A stretch of 64,000 nt of DNA from Aquimarina pacifica (GCF_000520955.1 NZ_JACC01000028.1:1-64000), one strand, 5' to 3'. Positions 26,653 through 36,358 are shown, numbered from the stretch's first letter. The notes: generated from the sequence alone by a model not told the origin. Numbers and translations: made by a program.

Positions 26653-28836
26653 TTAGAATTTTAGCGTTGCACCAAGTAAGAAATTGATTCCTGCTTGTGG
26701 ATAGTATCCAGCTCCTTCGATCGTGGTGATAGTCCCTGGATTACTAAAATCATCATCGTACGTAAAAAAGTATCCATTAGACACAAATTCCTGATCAAAA
26801 ATATTGTTAATCAAACCTGTGAGCACAATGGATTTAAAAACAGGAATATCATTAATCTCATACACTATATTAAGATCATTCGTAAAAAAACCATCTAACT
26901 TAGAGGTTTCACTATCAATATTCCCCATATATTGTTCCCCTACATATTTAGATAAAAATCCTAGTTGCAAGCTTTTGATAGGTTGATATACTAACATGTT
27001 TCCTGCAACAATTTCGGGTGAGTATGAAATATTAGTATCACCTAAGTTAACCAACCCTCCGTCCCTAGAAGTTACGAAATCCTTATTTTTATTAGTACTT
27101 ATTGCAATATTTGGTTTCAGTCTAAATTTTTCAGAAAGGGTAATATCGGCATCAATTTCTATTCCTAAGCGATAGCTTTCACCACTTGTTTCTCTAATTG
27201 GCGCTCCTACATCATCTAATGCTCCTGTAAGCACCAATTGATCTTTATACCACATATAATAAAGGTTTGTATTCACAATCGCTTTATTGTTGGCGTATCT
27301 CCATCCTAATTCGATATCATTCAATATTTCTGCGGTAGTAATCCCTACTTCAAAATCACTTCTTCTGGGTTCTCTATTGGCACGAGCGTATGATGTATAA
27401 AACTGGTTCGTGTCATTAAGCTGAAATGTTGCTCCTAATTTTGGATTAAAAAAATCATAACTTTCATCAAGTTCTAGTGTTACTAGATCCGAGGTTTCTC
27501 CCGAAGTCTCATAACCTACAAATCGACCTTGAAGATCCAAAAAGGCACTCCACTTATCGTTAACTCTATAGGTAGTTTTTCCAAAAACTGTGAACTCTGT
27601 TTTTTCACCATTTCCGAAATAATATTGATCTCTTATTTCTGAACCACCCGCATTTTGTGCCCAAATTACTTCTCCGAAATGATCTCCGTCATATAGACTA
27701 TAAAATGCTCCGAAATCAATATCTAGCTTATCATTCTTATAATTTGCAGAAGCATTGATTACATAAAAATCATTATCTAACCATCTACGGCGTATCAAGT
27801 CTGTTGTTTCTATTGTTTCACCACCAAGTTCTATAGGTGTGAACCCATAATCTTCAAAATCTTCGTCCTCTTTGTATTGTTCAAAAAAACCTCTACCGTA
27901 GGTATAATTAAGCCCTAGGTTTGTAGACCAATTATTATTGTATTTTTGATTCCAGTGCAACTGGTAATGATCTTGTTTGTAATTATCTACTTCATTATCA
28001 TAAAAACGAATAGTTCCTTCGTCATCGGTATACTGCCCAACAGAATTAAAGGTCCTATCAGTTTCTAGTGTTTCTGCATCGATCCCATTCCAGGATTGAT
28101 AAGTGATTTCGTGCCCTCCAAAAGCTACTGCCTTAACCAAGGTATTATCATCTACATAAGAACTTTGCAAAAAATACGATTTAAGATCAGAAGAAGCTCT
28201 ATCTATATATCCATCAGAAGCAATTGCAGATAGACGTCCTGCTATTTCGATATGTTCATTAAGTAAGCCTGTACTAAATTTTACATTATGTTTTCTGGTA
28301 CCAAAAGATCCAAATGAATTCGAAATTTCTCCATTAGCTTCTTTAGAAACAGCATCGGTAAGTAGATTTAGACTAGCTCCAAAAGCACCAGAACCATTTG
28401 TAGAAGTACCCACACCTCTTTGCAATTGTAAATTTTCTACAGATGATGCAAAATCAGGTAAATTGACCCAAAAAGTACCTTGACTCTCTGCGTCATTAAA
28501 AGGTATTCCGTTAAGGGTTACATTTACTCTAGACGCGTCGCTTCCTCGAACCCGAATATAGGTATAACCTACTCCCGTACCTGCATCAGTGGTAGTTACT
28601 ACTCCTGGCAAGTAATTTAATAAGATAGGAATATCCTGCCCCAAATTTCTAGTGGCAATTTCTTCTTTAGAAAGGTTAGAGTGTGTAATGGGTGAATCCG
28701 CATCTACACGTACCGATTTCACAAGAACTTCGTCAAGTTTTTCAGTTTTAGATGAGATTGAATCTTGCTCCTTTTCCTGAGCGATCAGGATACTACTCCA
28801 TAAGAAAATAGTAAGGAAAAATACTACGTTTTTCAT
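26653..28836 (-). CDS. TonB-dependent receptor under TPP riboswitch (putative thiamine/HMP uptake)
   Basis: 727 residues from the ATG at 28834-28836 (MKNVVFFLTIFLWSSILIAQ signal peptide); a start 6 codons earlier is possible. The plug domain carries SNLSKEEIATRNLGQDIPILLNYLPGVVTTTDAGTGVGYTYIRVRGSD, then VNVTLNGIPFNDAESQGTFWVNLPDFASSVENLQLQRGVG. The barrel ends GINFLLGATLKF. A TPP riboswitch precedes it, so TPP should repress it; this fits the predicted thiamine outer-membrane receptors (Omr1 type) of Bacteroidota. Substrate (thiamine or its precursors) is inference from the riboswitch. Confidence 0.88.
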   Translation of the reverse strand: MKNVVFFLTIFLWSSILIAQEKEQDSISSKTEKLDEVLVKSVRVDADSPITHSNLSKEEIATRNLGQDIPILLNYLPGVVTTTDAGTGVGYTYIRVRGSDASRVNVTLNGIPFNDAESQGTFWVNLPDFASSVENLQLQRGVGTSTNGSGAFGASLNLLTDAVSKEANGEISNSFGSFGTRKHNVKFSTGLLNEHIEIAGRLSAIASDGYIDRASSDLKSYFLQSSYVDDNTLVKAVAFGGHEITYQSWNGIDAETLETDRTFNSVGQYTDDEGTIRFYDNEVDNYKQDHYQLHWNQKYNNNWSTNLGLNYTYGRGFFEQYKEDEDFEDYGFTPIELGGETIETTDLIRRRWLDNDFYVINASANYKNDKLDIDFGAFYSLYDGDHFGEVIWAQNAGGSEIRDQYYFGNGEKTEFTVFGKTTYRVNDKWSAFLDLQGRFVGYETSGETSDLVTLELDESYDFFNPKLGATFQLNDTNQFYTSYARANREPRRSDFEVGITTAEILNDIELGWRYANNKAIVNTNLYYMWYKDQLVLTGALDDVGAPIRETSGESYRLGIEIDADITLSEKFRLKPNIAISTNKNKDFVTSRDGGLVNLGDTNISYSPEIVAGNMLVYQPIKSLQLGFLSKYVGEQYMGNIDSETSKLDGFFTNDLNIVYEINDIPVFKSIVLTGLINNIFDQEFVSNGYFFTYDDDFSNPGTITTIEGAGYYPQAGINFLLGATLKF

Positions 28837-28858
28837 TCGTAAAAAATATATCACGAAT
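28835..28858 (-). promoter_or_regulatory. Hairpin covering the receptor's start codon
   Basis: Minus strand: ATTCGT, 12-base loop, ACGAAT, where the last two bases are the AT of the ATG (28834-28836). It could hide the start codon and couple riboswitch state to translation. The stem has only 6 pairs, so its strength is doubtful. Confidence 0.4.
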
Positions 28859-28994
28859 AAAAGGGGTAATTATTCTGTTTTTAAATAATTCTGTTTTTTT
28901 TGATTCCCTCTGAAAAAGTATTTTCAAAAACACTTTTCTTTTACCATATAATGTATCTACAAATGCATATTTTGCACATACCGATATTTTATCG

Positions 28995-29134
28995 ATCCCT
29001 TGGCAGCATTACCTGCCCAGGTTCATCGGGTATGATCTCAGCCCATTCGCGTTTACTATTCAGTCTCAGATTACTAAAAAATAAAATTAATCCTAACTCA
29101 ACATGTATAACTCAAAAAAGCACCCCTTTGAGAT
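28995..29134 (-). promoter_or_regulatory. TPP riboswitch with long P3 arm
   Basis: Minus strand, in order: P1 arm ATCTC, AAAGGGGTGC (29121-29127 core), a 78-base P3 region, CTGAGATCATACCC (29036-29041 is CTGAGA), GATGAACCTGG, GCAGGTAATGCTGCC, AAGGGAT (P1 arm GGGAT). The conserved cores fit the TPP aptamer; the P3 arm is far longer than the thiS copy's 16 bases. It precedes the TonB receptor, not the thi operon. Confidence 0.85.
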
Positions 29135-29141
29135 TTCTGCG

Positions 29142-29149
29142 CAAAAGTA
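29142..29149 (-). promoter_or_regulatory. Candidate -7 box of the riboswitch-controlled receptor
   Basis: Minus strand TACTTTTG, matching TAnnTTTG, 8 bases upstream of the aptamer's first arm. No clear -33. Confidence 0.5.
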
Positions 29150-29226
29150 CTATGTTTTATCGATTTATTGTACTTTTAATTGATCTAAAAACAATGTCAG
29201 ACGTTTTTTGAAGTTATACAGGTACC

Positions 29227-31653
29227 ATGAAGAATACGAAGAGATCCATAACGAATAAAATTATCCTTGGAGTTTTATTAGCAGGAATTCTTGTTGTTAC
29301 TGCCTTTTGGGTAATCTACCAACAATTAAACAATTATACTCAGCTTACTGAGATCAAGAACGAAAATAATGAAAAACTATTTCTTGTTGGTGAGGCTATA
29401 ACAGGATTATATGAAGCAGAAAGTTTGACTCGTAATATCATACAAACTTCGAATACTAAAAAATTTGATCTTTATAAATCTAAAATAGACACCATACTTA
29501 GCACCATTAATAAAGTATCAGAAATATCTGAAGACACCTTACAGACTCAAAAGATTGATAGTATCAAATACCTTATTGATAGTAAAAATAAAAACTTCGA
29601 AGAACTTATTAAGATCTACAGAGAAAGAAAGAAAAAAGGAGGAGTTTATAAAACGGCTATTAATGAGTTAGGAAAAGTAAATAAGAATTTTGAGGATGAC
29701 TCTAATTATGATGAACGATTTAAGAATTTTGGTGCTCGAGAATCTTTAAAAAAAAGCTTAGAAATCCTAAAAAAGGACAATGCTGAACGCCTTACAAATC
29801 AAACTGTAGATTCTTTAACTACCTCTGTTAGGCAAGTTTTATCAGAGCTAGAACAAAAAGACAGGAAATACAAAAGAGAAATATCCAGAAAAGAGAATAC
29901 TCTTCTTAAAAATGACCAAATTATTACAAAACAATTGCGTGATGTACTTGCTGCCATAGAACGTAATGAGCGAGATCGTTATTTTTCTAGATTAGAGGCT
30001 TCTAATAAAGTATTGAATAATACATCTGATATTATATTATTGATAGCCGCAATCAGTGTTGTCATCGCTATTATATTCTTACTTTTGATTACTAAAGATG
30101 TTTCTCAAAGTCAAAAATACAGGAATGAACTTGAAGCAGAAAAAACATATACCGAATCCTTATTAAAAACTAGAGAGTCAATTATAACCACTGTGACTCA
30201 TGATCTTAGATCCCCATTAAATAGTGTTATTGGGTATTCTGATCTCCTTGAGAGAACTGGCTTAGACACTAAACAAAAACATTATCTAGATCATCTTAAA
30301 AAATCTTCTGACTATATCTTACACTTGGTAAATGATCTTCTAGATTTATCAAAACTCGAAGCAGGAAGAATGGTGATCGAAATGTTGCCCTTCTCCCCTA
30401 AAAAATTAATAGATAATACCATATCTGGTGTTATCCCTGTAAGTTCTGCCAAAAATCTTGATATCAAAATTAAGACTACAGACGAACTAAAAAAACAATA
30501 TATAGGAGACCCATTTAGAATTAAACAAGTACTGACCAATCTGGTTAGTAACGCCTACAAATTTACTGACGAAGGATCTATTACTATTGACAGTAAAATT
30601 ATTGAAAATGGCTTATCAGAAAAACAATTGGTTATTTCTGTAGAAGATACCGGAATTGGTATTACTAAAGAACAACAACATTACATCTTTGAAGAATTTT
30701 CGCAGGGTGATGACACTACAGAAAAAAGATATGGCGGCTTTGGTCTGGGGCTCGCAATTACCAAAAAAATAATTAAACTTCTCAAGGGTAAAATAAAACT
30801 GAATAGCGAACCGGGTAAGGGGAGTACCTTTACTTTTTATATCCCTATTAAGCTTTCGGGATCATCATTACCGGAAGAAGGCCCAGAAATTACTGAATTA
30901 CAAAGTTTTACTAATAAAAAAGTATTAATTGTCGATGATGACCCAAGTCAACTAGCTCTTACGAGTGAAGTTGCTTCGTTGGCAGGGTTAACCTATGATA
31001 TCTGCAAAAATGGTTTAGACGCGGTGTCTTTATTACAAAGCAACACCTATGACCTAATTCTAACAGATATTCAAATGCCAAAGATGGATGGTTTTGAACT
31101 TTTACGAACTATAAAGAGAAACCCTGATTATCACAATCTGCCCGTAATTGCATTATCCGGAAGAACAGACACAAGTGTTTCAGAATATCAGGATGCCGGT
31201 TTTGCTGCAAGTTTACAAAAACCATATGCTCCCAAAGAATTAGTTGATCATATAGCAACGGTATTACATATGGATATTAAAAAGTACGACCATTCTAACA
31301 ATCATGAAGATTCGACTCAAGAAGAATACTCTCTTAGTGATCTTATGCTATTTGCTCATGGAGATTCTGACTCACTTTATGCTATCTTAGACACTTTTTA
31401 TACTAGCACCATTGATAATATCGAAGAGTTAAAGAAAAAAATGGAGAAGAAGGATATCGAAAGCATAAAAAAAACCGCACATAAAATGCTTCCTATGTTT
31501 AAGCAAATCAAAGCAAAAGAAGTCGTTTATATACTTGAGAGATTAGAACATCCTGACCAGTATACCTTGGATAACTCTTCAGTACTATCATTAACAGGCA
31601 AAGGAATAACTAAGATCAAAACATTAATAGATAAGCTCAAAGTAGAAAACTAA
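29227..31653 (+). CDS. Hybrid sensor histidine kinase with receiver and Hpt domains
   Basis: 808 residues. Membrane helices at about 12-31 and 268-290 flank a long helical periplasmic sensor. Cytoplasmic parts in order: HisKA with VTHDLRSPLNSVIGYSD (phospho-acceptor His325), HATPase_c with NLVSNAYKF, EDTGIGI and GGFGLGLAITKKII, a receiver domain with VDDD and DLILTDIQMPKMDG (phosphorylated Asp614), and a C-terminal Hpt-like helix bundle with KKTAHKMLPMF (His752). This is a complete His-Asp-His relay needing an outside response regulator. It ends 19 bases from the convergent NtrC-type regulator, the obvious candidate partner. Confidence 0.92.
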   Translation: MKNTKRSITNKIILGVLLAGILVVTAFWVIYQQLNNYTQLTEIKNENNEKLFLVGEAITGLYEAESLTRNIIQTSNTKKFDLYKSKIDTILSTINKVSEISEDTLQTQKIDSIKYLIDSKNKNFEELIKIYRERKKKGGVYKTAINELGKVNKNFEDDSNYDERFKNFGARESLKKSLEILKKDNAERLTNQTVDSLTTSVRQVLSELEQKDRKYKREISRKENTLLKNDQIITKQLRDVLAAIERNERDRYFSRLEASNKVLNNTSDIILLIAAISVVIAIIFLLLITKDVSQSQKYRNELEAEKTYTESLLKTRESIITTVTHDLRSPLNSVIGYSDLLERTGLDTKQKHYLDHLKKSSDYILHLVNDLLDLSKLEAGRMVIEMLPFSPKKLIDNTISGVIPVSSAKNLDIKIKTTDELKKQYIGDPFRIKQVLTNLVSNAYKFTDEGSITIDSKIIENGLSEKQLVISVEDTGIGITKEQQHYIFEEFSQGDDTTEKRYGGFGLGLAITKKIIKLLKGKIKLNSEPGKGSTFTFYIPIKLSGSSLPEEGPEITELQSFTNKKVLIVDDDPSQLALTSEVASLAGLTYDICKNGLDAVSLLQSNTYDLILTDIQMPKMDGFELLRTIKRNPDYHNLPVIALSGRTDTSVSEYQDAGFAASLQKPYAPKELVDHIATVLHMDIKKYDHSNNHEDSTQEEYSLSDLMLFAHGDSDSLYAILDTFYTSTIDNIEELKKKMEKKDIESIKKTAHKMLPMFKQIKAKEVVYILERLEHPDQYTLDNSSVLSLTGKGITKIKTLIDKLKVEN

Positions 31654-31672
31654 CAGTTTTGCACAATCTAAT

Positions 31673-33028
31673 TTAAAGACTTATATCGTATTGTTTTAAT
31701 TTGTTGTAAAGTGTTTTTCGATCTATAGAAAGCATCCTTGCAGCCTTGGCTTTGTTTCCGTTAGATTTTTCTAAAGCATCAAGGATTAATTCTTGTTCAT
31801 TCTGATTTTTAAACAACCCGTACGTTTGTTTAGAATTATGAGATGCATAAGCAATGTCTCCGGGTAAAATATCTAAGGTAATCATTTCGTCTTGAGAAAG
31901 GAGAACAGATCGTTTTACAATATTTTTTAATTCTCTTAGGTTACCTGGCCAAGAGTATTTTTTGAAAGCTTCAAGAACCTCATCTGCAAACCCTACAACA
32001 TGTTTTTCTAGCTCAGTATTCGACTCCTCAAGGAAATGGTTTGCAAAAAGCATTAAATCTTCAATCCTATCTCTTAACGGTGGTACTTTTATAGAAAACT
32101 CATTTAATCTGTGATATAAATCTTCTCTAAATTCGCCTTCCTTCACTGCATTACTTAGGTCTTCGTTAGTAGCGACTATAACCCGAATATCTACCTCGAT
32201 TTCGGTGTTACTTCCAACAGGCTTTATTTTGCGTTCCTGAAGTGCTCTCAAAAGTTGAACCTGTAATTCATAACTTAAATTTCCGATTTCATCTAAGAAT
32301 AAGGTACCTCCATTAGCAGCTTCAAAATGCCCCATTTTATCATTCACAGCTCCGGTAAATGACCCTTTTATATGTCCAAAAAACTCACTTGAAGCAATTT
32401 CTTTGGGTATAGCTCCACAATCTACGGCAATAAAGGGCTTTTCTGATCTTTTACTCGCTTTATGTATACTACTTGCTACATATTCCTTACCTGTACCACT
32501 GTCCCCGATTACTAAAACCGACATACGGGTAGGAGCAACCAGAGCGACATATTCATTTAATTTTTTGGAAGCATCACTAACCCCTCTTACAAAGGAATTA
32601 TTAAGATTTTTAGTTACTGGTACTGTCGCTGAAGGTTTAGCCGATTTGACAGAAACATCTTGTGTATCATTAACATTAAGAGCTTTTTCTATAGTTTGTA
32701 CTATTGTATCCGGATTAAATGGTTTTGCCACATAATCAAAAGCCCCTTGTTTTATAGCATTAACGGCCATATTAATTTCTGCATATCCAGTCATTATAAT
32801 AACCTGTGTGCTTGCATCATTTTTAAGAATCTCTTCTAACAAAGTAATGCCATCACTATCAGGCAACCTCACATCAGCAAGCACTACATCAAATCTATCT
32901 TGTTTGATTTTTGGTATTGCCTCATTTCCAGAAAAAGCAGTAGATACAGCGTATTCCTTTTTTTCTAAAAAGGTTTTTAGCATTGTACAAAAGGCTACAT
33001 CATCTTCAACAATAAGTATCTTTGTCAT
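31673..33028 (-). CDS. Sigma-54-dependent NtrC-family response regulator
   Basis: 451 residues. Receiver domain 1-120 with VEDD and ADVRLPDSDG (phosphorylated Asp52). AAA+ domain with Walker A GDSGTGKEYVASS, the sigma-54 contact loop GAFTGA, Walker B GTLFLDEIGN and the arginine-finger region ... Fis-type HTH at the end (NGNKAKAARMLSIDRKTLYNKLKQY). It activates sigma-54 promoters once phosphorylated. Convergent with the hybrid kinase; no other regulator or kinase is adjacent. Confidence 0.95.
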   Translation of the reverse strand: MTKILIVEDDVAFCTMLKTFLEKKEYAVSTAFSGNEAIPKIKQDRFDVVLADVRLPDSDGITLLEEILKNDASTQVIIMTGYAEINMAVNAIKQGAFDYVAKPFNPDTIVQTIEKALNVNDTQDVSVKSAKPSATVPVTKNLNNSFVRGVSDASKKLNEYVALVAPTRMSVLVIGDSGTGKEYVASSIHKASKRSEKPFIAVDCGAIPKEIASSEFFGHIKGSFTGAVNDKMGHFEAANGGTLFLDEIGNLSYELQVQLLRALQERKIKPVGSNTEIEVDIRVIVATNEDLSNAVKEGEFREDLYHRLNEFSIKVPPLRDRIEDLMLFANHFLEESNTELEKHVVGFADEVLEAFKKYSWPGNLRELKNIVKRSVLLSQDEMITLDILPGDIAYASHNSKQTYGLFKNQNEQELILDALEKSNGNKAKAARMLSIDRKTLYNKLKQYDISL

Positions 33029-33192
33029 ATTTTATGATTTATATTCTAAAAAAATGAGCATAGTCATTCACTTAATTTGTTTAAGTTACAATAAAAAATT
33101 AATGGTTCTAAGAGTGACTAAAAAATACTATACTAATTTTGATTTTATAAAATTACGATTTAAAAATATCAATTTTTTAAAGAAGAGCATAA

Positions 33193-33226
33193 AAAAAGAG
33201 ACCCTTGGGATTGAGTCTCTTTTTTA
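33193..33226. terminator. Rho-independent terminator
   Basis: AAAAAAGAGAC / GTCTCTTTTTT arms around a 12-base loop. It lies 63 bases past the stop of the small exported protein and would end its transcript before the NtrC gene. Confidence 0.8.
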
Positions 33227-33288
33227 GCACTAAACAACTTTGTATATCGTTCTTGGTTGCAAAACGATATTCTTTTCTACCCCTAGAT

Positions 33289-33627
33289 TTAAGATTTATG
33301 GTCGTTTGGCTTTATCCATTTGCCATTAGTGCTTGCAAATACAACTTTTGTAGAGTAATCGTTATCTTGTAATACTACTTTATATGTATTATCTTTTGAC
33401 ATATATGCTTTTACAATTCGTACTTTTTGAAAATCTTTTTTGGTTGCTTCAAGAACTGCCATTGGCAACTCCATTTTGTTTATTTCAGTATATTCTTGCA
33501 GCTCGTAATCATAATCTCTGTATCCAAAATTATCATCGCCTAAAAGCGCCAATTCATCTTGACCCAGAACACCCTGTGCCGAAAAAATACTTACTACTAT
33601 TGCTACTATCATTGGTAACTTTTTCAT
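33289..33627 (-). CDS. Small exported protein, unknown function
   Basis: 112 residues from the ATG at 33625-33627 (MKKLPMIVAIVVSIFSAQGVLGQ signal peptide). The frame opens earlier, but that extension is not signal-like. The mature part is about 90 residues: VLEATKKDFQKVRIVKAYMSKDNTYKVVLQDNDYSTKVVFASTNGKWIKP, reminiscent of PepSY/YcfP-like beta-sandwich proteins (residue-to-strand pattern only). Periplasmic or secreted. I do not recognise the family with confidence. Confidence 0.6.
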   Translation of the reverse strand: MKKLPMIVAIVVSIFSAQGVLGQDELALLGDDNFGYRDYDYELQEYTEINKMELPMAVLEATKKDFQKVRIVKAYMSKDNTYKVVLQDNDYSTKVVFASTNGKWIKPNDHKS

Positions 33628-33828
33628 TTGGGTTATTGATAAAATTATGTTATCTGATAATACTATAAGTAATAATTGTTCCAAAACATCTAGGTCAACA
33701 CAAAAAGAATCAAAACACTGATTATCAATTAATTAAATATTAAAATATTCATAGATAAATATGTTTCAAAGCGTGGAATCCCCACAAAAGTGTAGAAATA
33801 TTACACATTTTTTTGCAGGCATATCCTA

Positions 33829-34230
33829 TTACAAAAGCGGTTTTCGGCGATTTACCTTTTTTAAAGATTGTTTTTGTTTGTTTTCTAAGCGCTTTTTGAT
33901 AGATCCTTTAGAAGGTTTAGTAGGTTTCCTTCTTTTAGGAACATAAAGATTATTCTTCAGGATTTCAATAAGTCTTTTGATGACTACTTCTTTATTTCTA
34001 TGTTGACTTCGGCTGTCATCACATTGTAGGACTAAGACTCCTTTTTTAGTTATTCGAGAAGATAATTTTTTGGACAGTCTAAGTTTTTCATCATCAGTAA
34101 GTCCGAGAGAATTAGATATATCAAAACTAAGTTCTATCCTTGATGATACTTTGTTTACATGTTGACCGCCCGCACCTGAACTGCGGACGGCTTTAAATTT
34201 TAATTCACGTAAAAGTACCGAGGTATTCAC
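33829..34230 (-). CDS. arfB: Alternative ribosome-rescue factor ArfB
   Basis: 133 residues, normal for ArfB (YaeJ). It releases peptides from stalled ribosomes. The catalytic GGQ motif appears as SSGAGGQHVNKVSSRIEL near residues 17-34, and the C-terminus is a Lys/Arg-rich tail (RRKPTKPSKGSIKKRLENKQKQSLKK) that enters the mRNA channel. Its start overlaps the DUF4301 stop by 4 bases (ATGA), so it is translationally coupled to it. Confidence 0.95.
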   Translation of the reverse strand: MNTSVLLRELKFKAVRSSGAGGQHVNKVSSRIELSFDISNSLGLTDDEKLRLSKKLSSRITKKGVLVLQCDDSRSQHRNKEVVIKRLIEILKNNLYVPKRRKPTKPSKGSIKKRLENKQKQSLKKVNRRKPLL

Positions 34231-35792
34231 GAAAAAAGTTTTACCTGATGTGCAGATTTCAGTAAATCATTGACTGTTTTTACTGGGTTAAAGGTGGTAA
34301 GAGGTACTTCAACAAATACACTTATCCAATTTGACATGGCACCATTCCATAACCCCGGCAATTCTAATGCCTTTAATACTTTTCCGTTTAAGGTCTTTTG
34401 GGTAATGAACCCTGAGTTAGGGTCTACAAAATCCAATAAATCGAATTTCTTTCCTTGATAATCTCTGACTCCGCAAACCAGATCTACAGGATTAAAATGC
34501 GTGGCACTATTAAGGATTTTTTGCTGCCCCTGATCTGATGTATTTATTTGTGGTGTTTCGATAATCTGTAGAATCAATCTACCATTTTCCTTTTTAATCC
34601 AAAATGGTCCTCCTCCTGGTTCTCCTTCATTAATAACCATTCCACAAACGCGAATAGGACGATTTAAGGATTCTCTTAAAAAACGTAATTTATACTTATC
34701 AGAAAATTTATCAAAATCTAAGGGTAGTCGCACATTTAATTGTTGCACCAAAAATTTCTTTATATCCTTTAATTCGGGCTCTGATGGTTTTTTTTGATCA
34801 ATCACATTCAGGATTCTAAATACTTCATCCTGGATTTCGATTAATTTACCCGCTAATACTTTTTTATATCCAGAAACTTCATCTTGATATTTTCGAACTA
34901 CAACATTATCTATATTTTTTATATACACAATATCTGCATCAAGGTCATTAAGGTTTTCGATCAAGGCGCCGTGTCCTCCTGGCCTAAATAACAGAGAACC
35001 ATCTTCTGTCCTAAAAGGTTCATTGTCTTCTGTCACTGCAATAGTATCTGTTTCGGATTTCTGAAAAGAATACGTAATACTAAAATTGGTATTTGTTTTC
35101 TCCTCAACCTTTTTCTTTATTCTTTCGAATTCATCTTCGAATGCATCTAGATGCTCTTTAGAAATCGTAAAATGCAACTTAGAATCCCCCTTGTCATTGG
35201 TATTGTAACCTGCTGCTTCGTACAAATGTTCTTCAAAAGAGGTAGCAATACTATTGGTATATTTATGAAAAGGAAGTAATCCTTTTGGGAATGCCCCAAA
35301 GTTCAATCCTTTTTCTTTAAGCATCATTTCGACAAAAATATGTAACTGTCTTCCCTCCGATAAGGTTTCGAATTTGGGGTATACATCCTTTACATTATTC
35401 ATTACCTCTTCGTAGAACGGAAATTTTTCTAAGCCTATTAGAAATAATCGTATCGCAGTTGCATTCTGATGATTGGTGTATGAATTTAGGCTCTCTTTTT
35501 CGCAATCATACGTATCCAAAAACCGAAACAAGTCTTTAAACATTCTTGTTGCAGCACCAGATGCAGGAACAAATTTTAAGGTATCAAGACCGGACAATCT
35601 AGAAGTATATACTTTGGTAAGTTCTGATTGATAATGTTCTGAAAACTTGAGGATCCCATGATCCAGTGTTGCAGCACTTCGTAAGGCTACAAAAGGAATC
35701 TGATTCTTAAAAGTTTCTATCTGAGAAAGTACTTTGTCTATGGTCAACCCTTTTGATTTGATTAACTTAATATCTTTATCGGTTATATTCAC
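34227..35792 (-). CDS. DUF4301 family protein
   Basis: 521 residues, matching the length of DUF4301. Features: VPASGAATRMFKDLFRFL near residues 77-94, a nucleotide-sugar-transferase-like core with LFRPGGHGALIENLNDLDADIVYIKNIDNV, and a later GMVINEGEPGGGPFWIKK. The fold resembles nucleotidyltransferases (GxGxR-like and GGHGAL motifs), but no reaction is known. Overlaps arfB by 4 bases and the NadR-like gene by 4 bases, so the three form one unit with the pnuC-like gene. Confidence 0.8.
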   Translation of the reverse strand: MNITDKDIKLIKSKGLTIDKVLSQIETFKNQIPFVALRSAATLDHGILKFSEHYQSELTKVYTSRLSGLDTLKFVPASGAATRMFKDLFRFLDTYDCEKESLNSYTNHQNATAIRLFLIGLEKFPFYEEVMNNVKDVYPKFETLSEGRQLHIFVEMMLKEKGLNFGAFPKGLLPFHKYTNSIATSFEEHLYEAAGYNTNDKGDSKLHFTISKEHLDAFEDEFERIKKKVEEKTNTNFSITYSFQKSETDTIAVTEDNEPFRTEDGSLLFRPGGHGALIENLNDLDADIVYIKNIDNVVVRKYQDEVSGYKKVLAGKLIEIQDEVFRILNVIDQKKPSEPELKDIKKFLVQQLNVRLPLDFDKFSDKYKLRFLRESLNRPIRVCGMVINEGEPGGGPFWIKKENGRLILQIIETPQINTSDQGQQKILNSATHFNPVDLVCGVRDYQGKKFDLLDFVDPNSGFITQKTLNGKVLKALELPGLWNGAMSNWISVFVEVPLTTFNPVKTVNDLLKSAHQVKLFS

Positions 35793-36358
35793 TTTTTTGT
35801 TTTTATTAATTGCTCAATACTCTGTATTGCTTTGTTAAAACGTGTTGTATTATCTCCTTTCAGTATGACATATTTTAGACCATAGATATCAAGGCATTCC
35901 TTGAATCGCAAAAACATCTCTTCTCTTTGGTGGGGTAGATCTCTTAGGTCATCCTGTACCCAAGGGACGTCAATATAAGTCAAAAGATACAAATCGTAAA
36001 CATTTTCTAATGAAATTTTGTCTAATGCCTTGGGGATTTCCCCCTCATAATAGAACTCACCATACACTTTTAGTTCTAATAAGTTGGTATCACATACAAG
36101 AATGGTATTTGTCTTTTGTGCTGCTTCATTTTCTAGACGCATCTGCCCTTCTGCAATTGGTAGCAAATCATCATACACACAAACTTCTTTTTTGGCATCC
36201 CATTTATCCTGTAGATACTCCCTCATATACTCCCCAACCAATTGTGTGCCGTAGTGCGCTGCTAATTGCTTGGACAATGTAGTTTTTCCTGTAGATTCAG
36301 GTCCAAAAAGAACTATTTTTATGCAGTTACTGGGATTTTGTCTAAGCTTTTCTTCCAT
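35789..36358 (-). CDS. NadR-like P-loop kinase
   Basis: 189 residues. Walker A GPESTGKTTLSKQL (Lys25), then GEYMREYLQDKWD, a conserved CDTNLLELKVYGEFYYEGEIP region and DVPWVQDDLRDLPHQREEMFLRFKECLD, as in the C-terminal ribosylnicotinamide-kinase domain of NadR. The start overlaps the pnuC-like gene by 40 bases. The nearest relatives phosphorylate nicotinamide riboside, but the neighbouring thiamine-binding protein makes thiamine a possible substrate. Confidence 0.8.
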   Translation of the reverse strand: MEEKLRQNPSNCIKIVLFGPESTGKTTLSKQLAAHYGTQLVGEYMREYLQDKWDAKKEVCVYDDLLPIAEGQMRLENEAAQKTNTILVCDTNLLELKVYGEFYYEGEIPKALDKISLENVYDLYLLTYIDVPWVQDDLRDLPHQREEMFLRFKECLDIYGLKYVILKGDNTTRFNKAIQSIEQLIKTKK

